DNA from: Paracoccaceae bacterium
GTDB lineage: Bacteria; Pseudomonadota; Alphaproteobacteria; Rhodobacterales; Rhodobacteraceae
DNA length: 7,432 nt
Assembly: GCA_003565055.1 (NCBI GenBank)
Contig: PXDM01000365.1
Location: 1-7,432, forward strand
Reading direction: 5' to 3'
Shown: positions 1-5,812 of the stretch, one piece after another
How positions within the stretch are numbered: the stretch's first letter is position 1
Layout of the letters: each line of letters begins with the position of its first letter
Program-made: the position numbers and the translations under genes
Notes under the pieces: generated by a model
Told to the model about the DNA's origin: nothing
Databases searched by the model: none
The model's input: only the letters and a program-made list of their open reading frames with translations

Positions 1-918
1 AAGCTGGCCGAGAAAAGCCTGTCACCCGAGGAACGCGCGGAAATCGAGGCGCTGGGCGGGTTCGACAAGCTGATGGAGACCTTGAAACAGCGGCTGGAAG
101 AGCAGAAGGGCCGCCATCAGGGGGGCAAAAAATGGATCGGCACCGCCGGGACCTCGCCTTTTGGGGCCTATGGATACAATCCCGAAGGTGTGCGCATCGG
201 TCAGGACAAATCGCGCCACCGCCGCGCGGTCAAGGTCTGGGACAAGCGCGAATTCCGCAATCTCGATGACACGGTTGAGCTCGGCACCCGCAACATCAAG
301 GTCGCGCTCAAGCGGCTGCGCAAATGGGCGCGCGACGGCGCGCGCGAGGAGCTGGATCTCGACGGCACGATCCGCTCGACGGCTGAGCAAGGCTGGCTCG
401 ATGTGCGCACGCGGCCAGAGCGCAGGAATGCCGTCAAGGTCTTGCTTCTGCTCGATATCGGCGGGTCGATGGATGACCATGTCCGCGCGGTCGAAGAGCT
501 GTTCAGCGCCGCCAAGGCCGAGTTCAAGCATCTGGAACACTACTATTTCCACAACTGCCTCTATGAATTCGTCTGGCGTGACAATGCCCGGCGCTGGACC
601 GAACGGATGCCCACATGGGACGTGCTGCGCCAGTATGGCAGTGACTGGAAGTGCATTTTCGTGGGCGATGCGGCCATGTCGCCCTATGAGGTGCTCTATC
701 CCGGCGGCGCGAATGAGCATTGGAACGAGGAAGCGGGCGAGGTCTGGTTGCGCCGCGCCATTGCGCAATGGCCGGACACGCTCTGGGTCAATCCCAGCCC
801 CGAGCCGCATTGGCGCTATACTCAGTCAACCCAGATGATCGCACAGATATTTGAGGGGCGCATGGTGCCGATGACGCTCGAAGGATTATCGCGTGGAATC
901 AAGCTTCTGGGGCGTTGA
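1..918 (+). CDS. CoxE-like VWA domain protein (5' end outside window)
   Basis: The reading frame is open from base 1 to a TGA at 916-918, giving 305 visible residues; the N-terminus lies upstream. A von Willebrand A (CoxE-type) domain begins around residue 145, where a run of hydrophobic residues leads into a MIDAS-like motif D-I-G-G-S-M-D-D at about 152-159. The canonical motif is DxSxS, so the first Ser is Gly here. From memory, this DxGGSM form is common in the family. The preceding basic region (residues about 25-120, with a Gly-rich GTSPFGAYGYNP stretch) is typical of this conserved family, whose members are often encoded beside a MoxR-type AAA+ ATPase. Such pairs are thought to act in metal-dependent assembly or activation of protein complexes. 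The partner would lie upstream and is not visible. No signal peptide or membrane segment is seen in the visible part. The substrate is unknown. Confidence 0.85.
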   Translation, partial: KLAEKSLSPEERAEIEALGGFDKLMETLKQRLEEQKGRHQGGKKWIGTAGTSPFGAYGYNPEGVRIGQDKSRHRRAVKVWDKREFRNLDDTVELGTRNIKVALKRLRKWARDGAREELDLDGTIRSTAEQGWLDVRTRPERRNAVKVLLLLDIGGSMDDHVRAVEELFSAAKAEFKHLEHYYFHNCLYEFVWRDNARRWTERMPTWDVLRQYGSDWKCIFVGDAAMSPYEVLYPGGANEHWNEEAGEVWLRRAIAQWPDTLWVNPSPEPHWRYTQSTQMIAQIFEGRMVPMTLEGLSRGIKLLGR

Positions 919-1058
919 ATGCATGAGGATCACCCCCTAAGCTATAGCAATAAAAGCGGATTTCCGCCGACTGGACTTGCATGCCCGGCAGGTCGCTCAT
1001 ACCTCTTGGTCCAAGCGCAGGGCGACAGCCCGCTGCGTGAGACAAACAGGAGACTGAC

Positions 1059-1454
1059 ATGAAACTGAACCGTATGCTGAGCGGCACTGCCCTCGCCGCC
1101 GCCCTTGCCCTCTCGCCCGTCATCGCAACCCCGGCACTGGCGCAGATGGAAGGGATGGAGATGCCCGATGCTGCGATCACGGTAGAAGATAGTCAGATTG
1201 ATGCTTTCATCGGCGCTGCACTGGCGGTCGCTGAGACGCGCGAAAGCTATCTCGCCCAGCTTGAGGCAACGACGGATGAAGCCGAGCAGATGGAGATTGT
1301 CCAGGCCGCCGATGAAGCGATCCTGCAAACTGTCGAGGACGCGCCCGATATCACCGTGGACGAGTATATCGCAATCGGCGAGGCTGCTGCGGTCGATGCT
1401 GAACTGGCTGCGCGGATCGAAGCGCGCTTTGCCGAAGAACACAACGTGCAATAA
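1059..1454 (+). CDS. Secreted DUF4168 domain protein
   Basis: 131 residues. The N-terminus is a classical Sec signal peptide: MKLNR, a hydrophobic Ala/Leu-rich core, then ATPALA with likely cleavage before QMEGMEM at about residue 28. The mature part is small, acidic and helical. It has the DUF4168 layout: ITVEDSQIDAFIGAALAVAETRESYLAQLE, a helix rich in Glu/Gln, then ITVDEYIAIGEAAAVDAELAARIEARF near the C-terminus. The start is supported by AGGAG at 1048-1052, 6 nt before the ATG. The function of DUF4168 proteins is not established; the export signal places it in the periplasm or outside the cell. It stands alone: 140 bp separate it from the upstream gene and a strong terminator follows. No convincing sigma-70 promoter could be picked out in 919-1058, only a short GCGGA/TCCGC hairpin at 956-967. 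Confidence 0.85.
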   Translation: MKLNRMLSGTALAAALALSPVIATPALAQMEGMEMPDAAITVEDSQIDAFIGAALAVAETRESYLAQLEATTDEAEQMEIVQAADEAILQTVEDAPDITVDEYIAIGEAAAVDAELAARIEARFAEEHNVQ

Positions 1455-1476
1455 TCGCACCCTGCTTCAAGATCAT

Positions 1477-1511
1477 GCCGGGATGCAGCACGTCTGCATC
1501 CCGGCTTTTTT
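1477..1511 (+). terminator. Rho-independent terminator of the DUF4168 gene
   Basis: A perfect 12-bp stem (1477-1488 GCCGGGATGCAG with 1494-1505 CTGCATCCCGGC) encloses a 5-nt loop CACGT and is followed by six T residues (1506-1511). It starts 22 nt after the stop codon of the DUF4168 gene. The T-tract touches the stop codon of the convergent cyclophilin gene (TGA on the minus strand, 1513-1511). Read on the minus strand there is no T-run after the hairpin, so it should terminate mainly plus-strand transcripts. Confidence 0.93.
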
Positions 1512-2125
1512 CATTCGATGGTGACACGGACCATACGGTCAGGCGTGCCAACGACTGCGCCGTTGCCGCCAGTGCCGCGTTTGATCGCGTCAAGCACGTC
1601 ATAGCCGTCAATCATCTGGCCCACGATGGTATATTGCCCGTCGAGATGCGGCGCAGGCGCAAACATGATGAAAAACTGGCTATTCGCGCTGTCAGGGCTT
1701 TGCGAACGCGCCATGCCGACGACACCGCGCTCGAAGGACTGTTCACGCGTGAATTCCGCGCGCAGATTGGGCAGATCAGACCCGCCCGTCCCCCACATCC
1801 GGGGATTGCCATCTGGCCGGCCATTGGCCACGTCCCCCGTCTGCGCCATGAAGCCTTCGATCACGCGGTGAAACACCACCCCGTCATAGTCGCCGCGCTC
1901 TGCCAGCGTCACCAGACGCTCGACATGCTGCGGTGCCAGATCGTCGCGCAACGCGATGCGGATCGCGCCATTGGCCTCGCCCTCGACATCGATCACCATC
2001 ACCGGGCCTGAATGATCCGATGGCACGACCGTATCCGCCTGCACGCTTTTGACATTCAGCCACGATGCCCCGAGGATCGCGAAACCGAGCGCAAAAAGCC
2101 CCCCGAAGATCAGCTTGTCACGCAT
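1511..2125 (-). CDS. Cyclophilin-type peptidyl-prolyl cis-trans isomerase with N-terminal export/anchor segment
   Basis: 204 residues, catalysing cis-trans isomerisation of X-Pro bonds. The chosen start (ATG at 2125-2123) gives MRDKLIFGGLFALGFAILGASW, a positively charged end plus one hydrophobic segment (about 5-23), then SVQA/DT near residue 30, a plausible signal-peptidase site. The protein is therefore exported or membrane-anchored with its domain in the periplasm. The cyclophilin fold follows: VVFHRVIEGFMAQTGD (about 83-98, with catalytic Arg87 and Gln95), GTGGSDLPNL, SQSPDSANSQFFI (about 141-153) and HLDGQYTIVG. A longer frame reaches upstream, but its first 24 residues would overlap the preceding gene more deeply. 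AAGG about 9 nt before 2125 supports the shorter form. The start overlaps the 3' end of the next cyclophilin gene by 8 bp, so the two are probably one translationally coupled transcript. It converges on the DUF4168 gene. Confidence 0.9.
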   Translation of the reverse strand: MRDKLIFGGLFALGFAILGASWLNVKSVQADTVVPSDHSGPVMVIDVEGEANGAIRIALRDDLAPQHVERLVTLAERGDYDGVVFHRVIEGFMAQTGDVANGRPDGNPRMWGTGGSDLPNLRAEFTREQSFERGVVGMARSQSPDSANSQFFIMFAPAPHLDGQYTIVGQMIDGYDVLDAIKRGTGGNGAVVGTPDRMVRVTIE

Positions 2126-2624
2126 CGGCGGCCACCTTGACGCTAAGCATCTTGTCAGGGTTCTGTGGCGGCTCGCCGCGGGTGATCGCGTCGACATGCT
2201 CCATCCCCGAGATCACGCGGCCATAGACCGTATACTGCCGGTTCAGGAAGTGGTTGTCCTTGAAATTGATGAAGAACTGGCTATTGGCGCTGTCGGGATT
2301 TTGCGACCGCGCCGCCCCCAGCGTGCCCCGGTCATGCGGCACCCCCGAGAACTCGGCCTTGAGGTTCGGCAGGTCGGATCCGCCAGTCCCTGCGCGACCG
2401 GGATTGTAATTGACTTCGGTGTTGCCATTGGCCACATCGCCAGTCTGCGCCATGAAGCCGTCGATCACGCGGTGAAACACGACATTATCATATGCACCTG
2501 CGCGCGCGAGCTCTTTCATCCGCGCGACATGCCCCGGTGCAATATCGGGCAGAAGCTCGATCGTGACAGTGCCGGATTTCAGCTCCATCAGGATGGTATT
2601 TTCGGGATCTTTGATTTCGGCCAT
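2118..2624 (-). CDS. ppiB: Cytosolic cyclophilin-type peptidyl-prolyl cis-trans isomerase
   Basis: 168 residues, no signal peptide, so expected in the cytoplasm. Catalytic core: VVFHRVIDGFMAQTGDVANG (about 48-67, catalytic Arg52, Gln60), GRAGTGGSDLPNLKAEFS, SQNPDSANSQFFINF (about 107-121) and NRQYTVYGRVISGMEHVDAI. The start MAEIKDPENT at 2624 is chosen because GGAGG lies 5 nt upstream on the minus strand (plus-strand 2630-2634). An in-frame ATG at 2654 would add ten residues but lacks such a site. It is the first gene of the two-gene ppi operon and a close paralogue of the downstream anchored copy. Its leader now runs into the left end of the IS110 element: the chromosome-element border is 68 bp upstream of this start, so its promoter must lie in those 68 bp or inside the element. 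The symbol is given by analogy with small bacterial cyclophilins. Confidence 0.92.
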   Translation of the reverse strand: MAEIKDPENTILMELKSGTVTIELLPDIAPGHVARMKELARAGAYDNVVFHRVIDGFMAQTGDVANGNTEVNYNPGRAGTGGSDLPNLKAEFSGVPHDRGTLGAARSQNPDSANSQFFINFKDNHFLNRQYTVYGRVISGMEHVDAITRGEPPQNPDKMLSVKVAADA

Positions 2625-2683
2625 TGGGCCCTCCATGTCTTTTTGGCTTGCCATACCCTAATGGAGCACAGGCGCCAGGAAAA

Positions 2684-2694
2684 GCCCCGTTCCT
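2684..2694 (+). other. Left target half-site plus CT core of the IS110 insertion
   Basis: Bases 2684-2692 (GCCCCGTTC) are repeated exactly inside the element's non-coding RNA at 2780-2788, on the 5' side of the first guide loop. This is what the left target guide of an IS110 bridge RNA should look like. The CT at 2693-2694 is taken as the core dinucleotide because the right target guide and right donor guide both end in AG at the matching position, and because CT recurs at the right border (3844-3845). Confidence 0.75.
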
Positions 2695-2699
2695 TGTCT

Positions 2700-2705
2700 T
2701 ATGGA
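2700..2705 (+). promoter_or_regulatory. -10 half of a junction promoter formed in the circular element
   Basis: TATGGA at 2700-2705 lies just inside the left end. In the excised circle, where 3843 joins 2693, it would sit exactly 17 bp after TTGCGC at 3828-3833, giving a -35/-10 pair that does not exist in the integrated state. The match to consensus is only moderate (TTG and TAT conserved). It would start transcription near 2712, just ahead of the structured RNA. Junction promoters of this kind are known in IS110 elements; this assignment is inference. Confidence 0.4.
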
Positions 2706-2711
2706 AAGGGT

Positions 2712-2883
2712 GGCTTTTGAGCTATCAGAAGCCGCTGCCTGCCACGCCATTTATGGCTGGCAGCGGCGACGGCTGGTCCGCCCCGTTCGTGGTCTTCGGG
2801 ACCGTTTCTGAGTCTGGTCAGCCGTCGCTTTCGCCTTGGGCCTGAACGGATACGCGTGTTTGCATCACGCATGACAAGGATAG
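2712..2883 (+). ncRNA. IS110 bridge RNA (seekRNA) with target and donor guide loops
   Basis: The region folds on paper into three parts. (1) A 5' stem-loop: 2731-2739 pairs with 2759-2767 (9 bp). (2) A target loop: basal stem 2768-2775/2819-2826 (8 bp, extendable by GC), an apical hairpin at 2791-2803 (GGTC/GACC, loop UUCGG), and two open strands between. (3) A donor loop with hairpin 2854-2858/2866-2870 (GCGTG/CACGC). Guides: 2780-2788 equals the left flank 2684-2692 (9/9). 2806-2812 is complementary to 3844-3850, core CT plus right flank (7/7). 2846-2853 equals the right element end 3837-3844 (8/8). 2873-2878 is complementary to 2693-2698, core CT plus left element end (6/6). Order and polarity are those described for IS110 bridge RNAs. 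The exact 5' and 3' ends are estimates. The last guide overlaps the transposase ribosome-binding site. Confidence 0.82.
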
Positions 2884-2886
2884 GAC

Positions 2887-3837
2887 ATGGAGAAGATGAC
2901 TGATTGCAACGTAGGGATCGACGTTTCGAAATCCTGCCTAGACGCCTATCGGCTGGAAGACGAAGCCGCGGCACGGTTCGACAACTCGCCAAGCGGTTTT
3001 CGGGCGCTGATGAGGTGGCTGGGGAAAAGGCCAGTGGCAAGGATCGTGTATGAGCCGGCGGGGCCCTACCACCGGGCGCTGGAACAAGCTTTGGGCGGGA
3101 AATTTCCGCTTGTAAAGGTCAACCCGCTGCAGGCTAGGCGCTTTGCTCAGGCATCCGGTACGCGCACCAAAACAGACGAACTGGATGCTCGCGCGCTCGC
3201 ACGGATGGGGGCAGTGCTGTCATTGGCACCGGACGATCCCCAATCAGCGAATCTACACGAACTCAAGGATTTACATGTCGCACGGCTTGGCATTGTCAAA
3301 GAGCGGACGCGATTGCGGAACCGGGGGCAGACCCAGACCAACCCGGTATTGAAGCGCCAGACAGCCGAGCGGTTGCGCATGGTCGAGCGTCAGATCAAAG
3401 AGCTGGACAAGGAAATCGACAAATTGATTTCCGATGACCAAGCTCACGCCCGAAAACGCGACATTCTCAGCTCCATTCCCGGGCTCGGTCCGGTTGCCAC
3501 CGGGATGATCCTGACCTTCCTGCCAGAGATCGGTGCGCTCGAACGAAAACAGGCAGGAAGCCTGGCGGGGCTCGTACCCCACAATCGCCAATCCGGGCAG
3601 TGGCGAGGAAAGTCATTTATCAGCGGCGGCCGAAAGGTCCTGCGAGATGCCCTCTACATGCCAGCCCTCGTTGCCGCGCGTTTCAATCCTGATCTCAGGA
3701 AAAAGTACGCGCAGCTCCGAGCCGATGGCAAACCTGCGAAGGTCGCCATCGCGGCTGTCATGCGCAAGCTGATCGAGACCGCGAATGCTTTGGTCAAAGC
3801 CGATCGCTTTTGGGTCCCAAAAGAGGCTTGCGCATGA
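2887..3837 (+). CDS. IS110-family DEDD transposase/recombinase
   Basis: 316 residues, full length for the family. The N-terminal RuvC-like domain (PF01548 type) carries the four acidic residues: Asp12 in VGIDVSKSCLDA, Glu56 in IVYEPAGPYH, and Asp97 and Asp100 in TKTDELDARALA. A helical, charged linker occupies about 125-190. The C-terminal Tnp domain (PF02371 type) has ILSSIPGLGPVATGMIL (about 193-209), then GSLAGLVPHNRQSGQWRGKSFISGGRKVLRDALY. In that stretch Ser236 is the likely nucleophilic serine of this recombinase family. The ATG at 2887 is preceded by AAGGA at 2876-2880 (6-nt gap); an ATG at 2896 is possible but less well placed. The protein is expected to use the upstream bridge RNA to pair donor and target DNA. 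No frameshift or stop interrupts it, so it is probably functional. A perfect palindrome (3807-3823) lies within its last codons. Confidence 0.95.
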   Translation: MEKMTDCNVGIDVSKSCLDAYRLEDEAAARFDNSPSGFRALMRWLGKRPVARIVYEPAGPYHRALEQALGGKFPLVKVNPLQARRFAQASGTRTKTDELDARALARMGAVLSLAPDDPQSANLHELKDLHVARLGIVKERTRLRNRGQTQTNPVLKRQTAERLRMVERQIKELDKEIDKLISDDQAHARKRDILSSIPGLGPVATGMILTFLPEIGALERKQAGSLAGLVPHNRQSGQWRGKSFISGGRKVLRDALYMPALVAARFNPDLRKKYAQLRADGKPAKVAIAAVMRKLIETANALVKADRFWVPKEACA

Positions 3838-3850
3838 CGGATACTCAGAA
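3837..3850 (+). other. Right element end, CT core and right target half-site
   Basis: Bases 3837-3843 (ACGGATA) are the last bases of the element and begin with the last base of the transposase stop codon. They recur, with the core C, in the RNA at 2846-2853 (left donor guide). CT at 3844-3845 is the second core copy. CAGAA at 3846-3850 is the start of the right chromosomal flank and, with the core, is complementary to RNA 2806-2812 (right target guide). Confidence 0.75.
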
Positions 3851-3917
3851 GACAGACCATTGACCATGCCCCGGATTTCGCGCGAAGGTGCGCCGAAATC
3901 GAAATACAGAGGCGGTC

Positions 3918-5111
3918 ATGGCTTTCAAAACCCTTGATGATGTAGAGTTTCAGGACAAGGTCGCGCTGGTCCGCGTCGATATCAACGTGCCGCTGGAAGC
4001 AGGCCGCGTGAGTGATGCGACGCGCATCAAGCGGATCGTCCCGACGCTGACGCATATCAGTGACGCAGGCGGCAAGGTCGTGCTGATGGCCCATTTCGGT
4101 CGCCCCAAGGGCCAGCCCGTGCCAGAGATGTCGCTCGCCCAGCTTGTGCCTGCGCTGGAAGCGGCGCTCGGCAAGCCCGTGACCTTCGCGGAGAACTGCA
4201 TCGGCGGGCCTGCGAAACGCGCTGTGGCGGCGCTCGAGTCAGGCCAAGTGCTGCTGCTCGAGAATACGCGCTTTCACGAAGGCGAGGAGAAGAACGACGG
4301 TCACTTTGCTGCGTCGCTTGCCGCGCTCGGCGATGTGTTCGTCAATGACGCATTCTCGGCGGCGCATCGCGCCCATGCCTCGACCGAAGGGATCGCCCAG
4401 CTTCTGCCTGCCTGTGCGGGTCGCCTGATGGAAGCCGAGCTCAACGCGCTCGACGCCGCGCTCGGCGCACCGCAACGTCCTGTGGCGGCGGTTGTCGGTG
4501 GTGCGAAAGTCTCCACCAAGCTCGATCTTCTGTCGAATCTGATCACGCGCGTCGATCATCTGATCATCGGCGGCGGCATGGCGAATACCTTCCTCGTCGC
4601 TCAGGGCATCGAGATCGGCACATCGCTGGCAGAGCGTGACATGGCCGAAACGGCGCGGGAGATCATGGAGAAGGCTTCTGACATAGGATGCATGATCCAT
4701 TTGCCGCAAGATATTGTCGTCGCGCGCGAATTCGCGGCCGGGGCCGCAAATGAAACTCTCGCAGCCGATGCCTGTCCAGCGGATGCGATGATCCTTGATG
4801 CGGGACCTGAGACAGTGGCAGCAATCAAGGAGCTTTTCGCCAATTGTAAAACCCTGGTCTGGAACGGCCCACTCGGCGCGTTCGAGATCGCCCCCTTTGA
4901 TACCGCAACAATGGCCGCTGCAGAGCATGCCGCGACGCTGACCCGCGACGGCCAGCTTGTCTCGGTCGCGGGCGGCGGCGATACGGTTGCCGCTTTGAAC
5001 AAGGCTGGCGTGAGCGAAGCGTTCAGCTATGTCTCGACCGCAGGTGGTGCCTTTCTGGAATGGATGGAGGGCAAAACGCTCCCCGGCGTTGCAGTGTTGG
5101 AACGCGAGTAA
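3918..5111 (+). CDS. pgk: Phosphoglycerate kinase
   Basis: 397 residues, normal bacterial length. It transfers the acyl phosphate of 1,3-bisphosphoglycerate to ADP in cytosolic glycolysis and works in reverse in gluconeogenesis. Diagnostic motifs in order: RVDINVPL (about 19-26), HFGRPKG (about 59-65), ENTRFHEGEEKND, NDAFSAAHRAHAST (about 143-156), VGGAKVSTKLDLL (about 193-205), IGGGMANTFL, LVWNGPLGAFE (about 313-323) and the nucleotide-binding AGGGDT (about 351-356). The start is set at 3918 (MAFKTLDDVEF) because AGAGG at 3908-3912 precedes it by 5 nt; an upstream in-frame start lacks a comparable site. The IS110 element ends only 74 bp upstream, so native promoter elements left of 3846 have been moved 1.15 kb away. 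TTGACC at 3860-3865 could be a -35, but no good -10 follows. A small membrane protein gene starts 6 bp downstream. Confidence 0.98.
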   Translation: MAFKTLDDVEFQDKVALVRVDINVPLEAGRVSDATRIKRIVPTLTHISDAGGKVVLMAHFGRPKGQPVPEMSLAQLVPALEAALGKPVTFAENCIGGPAKRAVAALESGQVLLLENTRFHEGEEKNDGHFAASLAALGDVFVNDAFSAAHRAHASTEGIAQLLPACAGRLMEAELNALDAALGAPQRPVAAVVGGAKVSTKLDLLSNLITRVDHLIIGGGMANTFLVAQGIEIGTSLAERDMAETAREIMEKASDIGCMIHLPQDIVVAREFAAGAANETLAADACPADAMILDAGPETVAAIKELFANCKTLVWNGPLGAFEIAPFDTATMAAAEHAATLTRDGQLVSVAGGGDTVAALNKAGVSEAFSYVSTAGGAFLEWMEGKTLPGVAVLERE

Positions 5112-5117
5112 GGGCTG

Positions 5118-5333
5118 ATGGACATGTTGATCTGGATCGGCGCTGCGATTTCAATGTCCGGCGTGCTGGGGCTTGCCTGGTGCGTCATCTATGTGATGAA
5201 ACTCCGTCGCGCTCAGCTCGATGATGACACGCTGCGCAGCAAGATGCAGCGGGCCGTCGTGATCAATTTCGCAGCGCTCGCGGTTTCAACGCTCGGGCTG
5301 ATGTTGGTGATTGTCGGGATTTTCCTGAATTAA
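5118..5333 (+). CDS. Small two-helix membrane protein, function unknown
   Basis: 71 residues, not recognised as a named family. Two hydrophobic segments, about residues 5-27 (IWIGAAISMSGVLGLAWCVIYV) and 47-69 (VVINFAALAVSTLGLMLVIVG), flank a short charged loop MKLRRAQLDDDTLRSKMQR. The basic cluster directly after the first helix suggests a hairpin with the loop in the cytoplasm (positive-inside rule; inference). It begins 6 bp after the pgk stop, with AAGGG at 5110-5114 overlapping that stop codon, so it is almost certainly cotranscribed with pgk. The spacing to ATG 5118 is short (3 nt); the in-frame ATG at 5124 with a 9-nt gap is an equally reasonable start. Cotranscription with pgk does not imply a glycolytic role. 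Confidence 0.75.
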   Translation: MDMLIWIGAAISMSGVLGLAWCVIYVMKLRRAQLDDDTLRSKMQRAVVINFAALAVSTLGLMLVIVGIFLN

Positions 5334-5433
5334 GCTGCGAAATCTCATCCTGGGGGATTCCCATCGCGACATGTTTGTGTCACGATATGCGCAATAGTAG
5401 CCGAGAAAATCGGCGAGCAGTGGCAGGCAATTC

Positions 5434-5730
5434 ATGAAACGTTCGCGACCGGCTATCGGGCCACTTTTCTATTTTGGGACGGCAGCCGTACTCGGGCTGT
5501 ATTTCACCTTTGCCGCCGTTCAGGGAGATTTCGGCCTGTTCAACCGGGTCCAGATCGAAGCAGAGGTCAACACGTTACGCGCCGCGCAGACGCGCCGCGA
5601 GGCAGAGTTGAGCAAGCTGGAAATCCGCACACGGCGTCTTTCGGACGATTATCTCGACCTTGACCTGCTTGATGAGCGCGCGCGCGACGTGCTGGGTCTG
5701 GTACGCCCGGATGAGATCATTATCCGTTGA
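5434..5730 (+). CDS. ftsB: FtsB/DivIC-type septum formation initiator
   Basis: 98 residues, bitopic. A short basic N-terminus (MKRSRP) is followed by one transmembrane helix (about 9-29), then a coiled-coil region (about 38-70) and the C-terminal motif DYLDLDLLDERARDVLGLVRPDEIII, typical of alphaproteobacterial FtsB/DivIC proteins. In the family, FtsB forms a periplasmic coiled-coil complex with FtsL and FtsQ that recruits and activates the septal peptidoglycan machinery. It is separated by 100 bp from the gene before it, so it may have its own promoter, though no clear one is seen there. The ribosome-binding site is weak (GCAGG about 7 nt upstream). In related genomes, from memory, this gene often precedes the pyruvate dehydrogenase genes; here a 307-bp non-coding stretch follows instead. 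Confidence 0.88.
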   Translation: MKRSRPAIGPLFYFGTAAVLGLYFTFAAVQGDFGLFNRVQIEAEVNTLRAAQTRREAELSKLEIRTRRLSDDYLDLDLLDERARDVLGLVRPDEIIIR

Positions 5731-5737
5731 TCGCGAC

Positions 5738-5786
5738 GCTGACGGATTTTGTTCCCGACCAGTTGCGATTCGGTTCTTCCGTCAGC
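5738..5786. repeat. Inverted repeat GCTGACGGA / TCCGTCAGC with 31-nt spacer
   Basis: A perfect 9-bp inverted repeat (5738-5746 and 5778-5786) begins 8 bp after the ftsB stop. The 31-nt spacer and lack of a T-run make a classical terminator unlikely. It may be a long-loop RNA hairpin or paired protein-binding sites. Confidence 0.5.
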
Positions 5787-5812
5787 ATCTTGTCCAATAA
5801 GTGGACGTTTGC

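Larger units (their letters stand above)
2693..3843 (+). mobile_element. Complete IS110-family insertion sequence, 1151 bp, core CT
   Basis: The element consists of a left end of about 190 bp holding a structured non-coding RNA, one intact DEDD transposase gene, and a right end that stops 6 bp after the transposase stop codon. It is delimited by the core dinucleotide CT (2693-2694, repeated at 3844-3845). There are no terminal inverted repeats and no longer target duplication, as expected for IS110. Borders come from four independent guide matches in the RNA (see the ncRNA entry), not from a comparison with an empty site. The RNA-bearing region is upstream of the transposase, which fits the IS110 group rather than the IS1111 group. 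Joining the flanks restores a continuous ppi-pgk intergenic region of about 150 bp. Everything needed for mobility appears intact. Confidence 0.85.

Noticed and set aside
22..810. Long minus-strand open frame opposite the VWA gene.
   Set aside because: It is an antisense shadow produced by GC-rich codon use; the plus-strand frame carries the recognisable VWA motif.
2698..2699. Alternative core CT further right; the guide-loop match seems to extend into GTCTT (2696-2700 versus 2792-2796).
   Set aside because: Those loop bases belong to the apical hairpin 2791-2803, and the right donor guide 2873-2878 pairs with a left end that starts at 2693. Only the core at 2693-2694 satisfies all four guides.
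1475..2720. Plus-strand open frames opposite the cyclophilin genes.
   Set aside because: The minus-strand frames encode clear cyclophilin motifs, ribosome-binding sites and operon overlap; the plus-strand frames encode nothing recognisable.
2859..2865. Loop TTTGCAT as the right donor guide against 2701-2707.
   Set aside because: It has one mismatch and lies in the hairpin loop between guides; GACAAG at 2873-2878 gives a perfect match that includes the core.
3838..3917. IS1111-type RNA downstream of the transposase.
   Set aside because: Only 6 bp of element follow the transposase stop, and the structured region is upstream.
4239..4928. 229-codon minus-strand frame inside pgk.
   Set aside because: It is antisense to unmistakable pgk motifs and has no ribosome-binding site or family resemblance.
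5792..5810. GTCCA/TGGAC hairpin as terminator of ftsB.
   Set aside because: The stem is only 5 bp, followed by GTTTG rather than a T-run.
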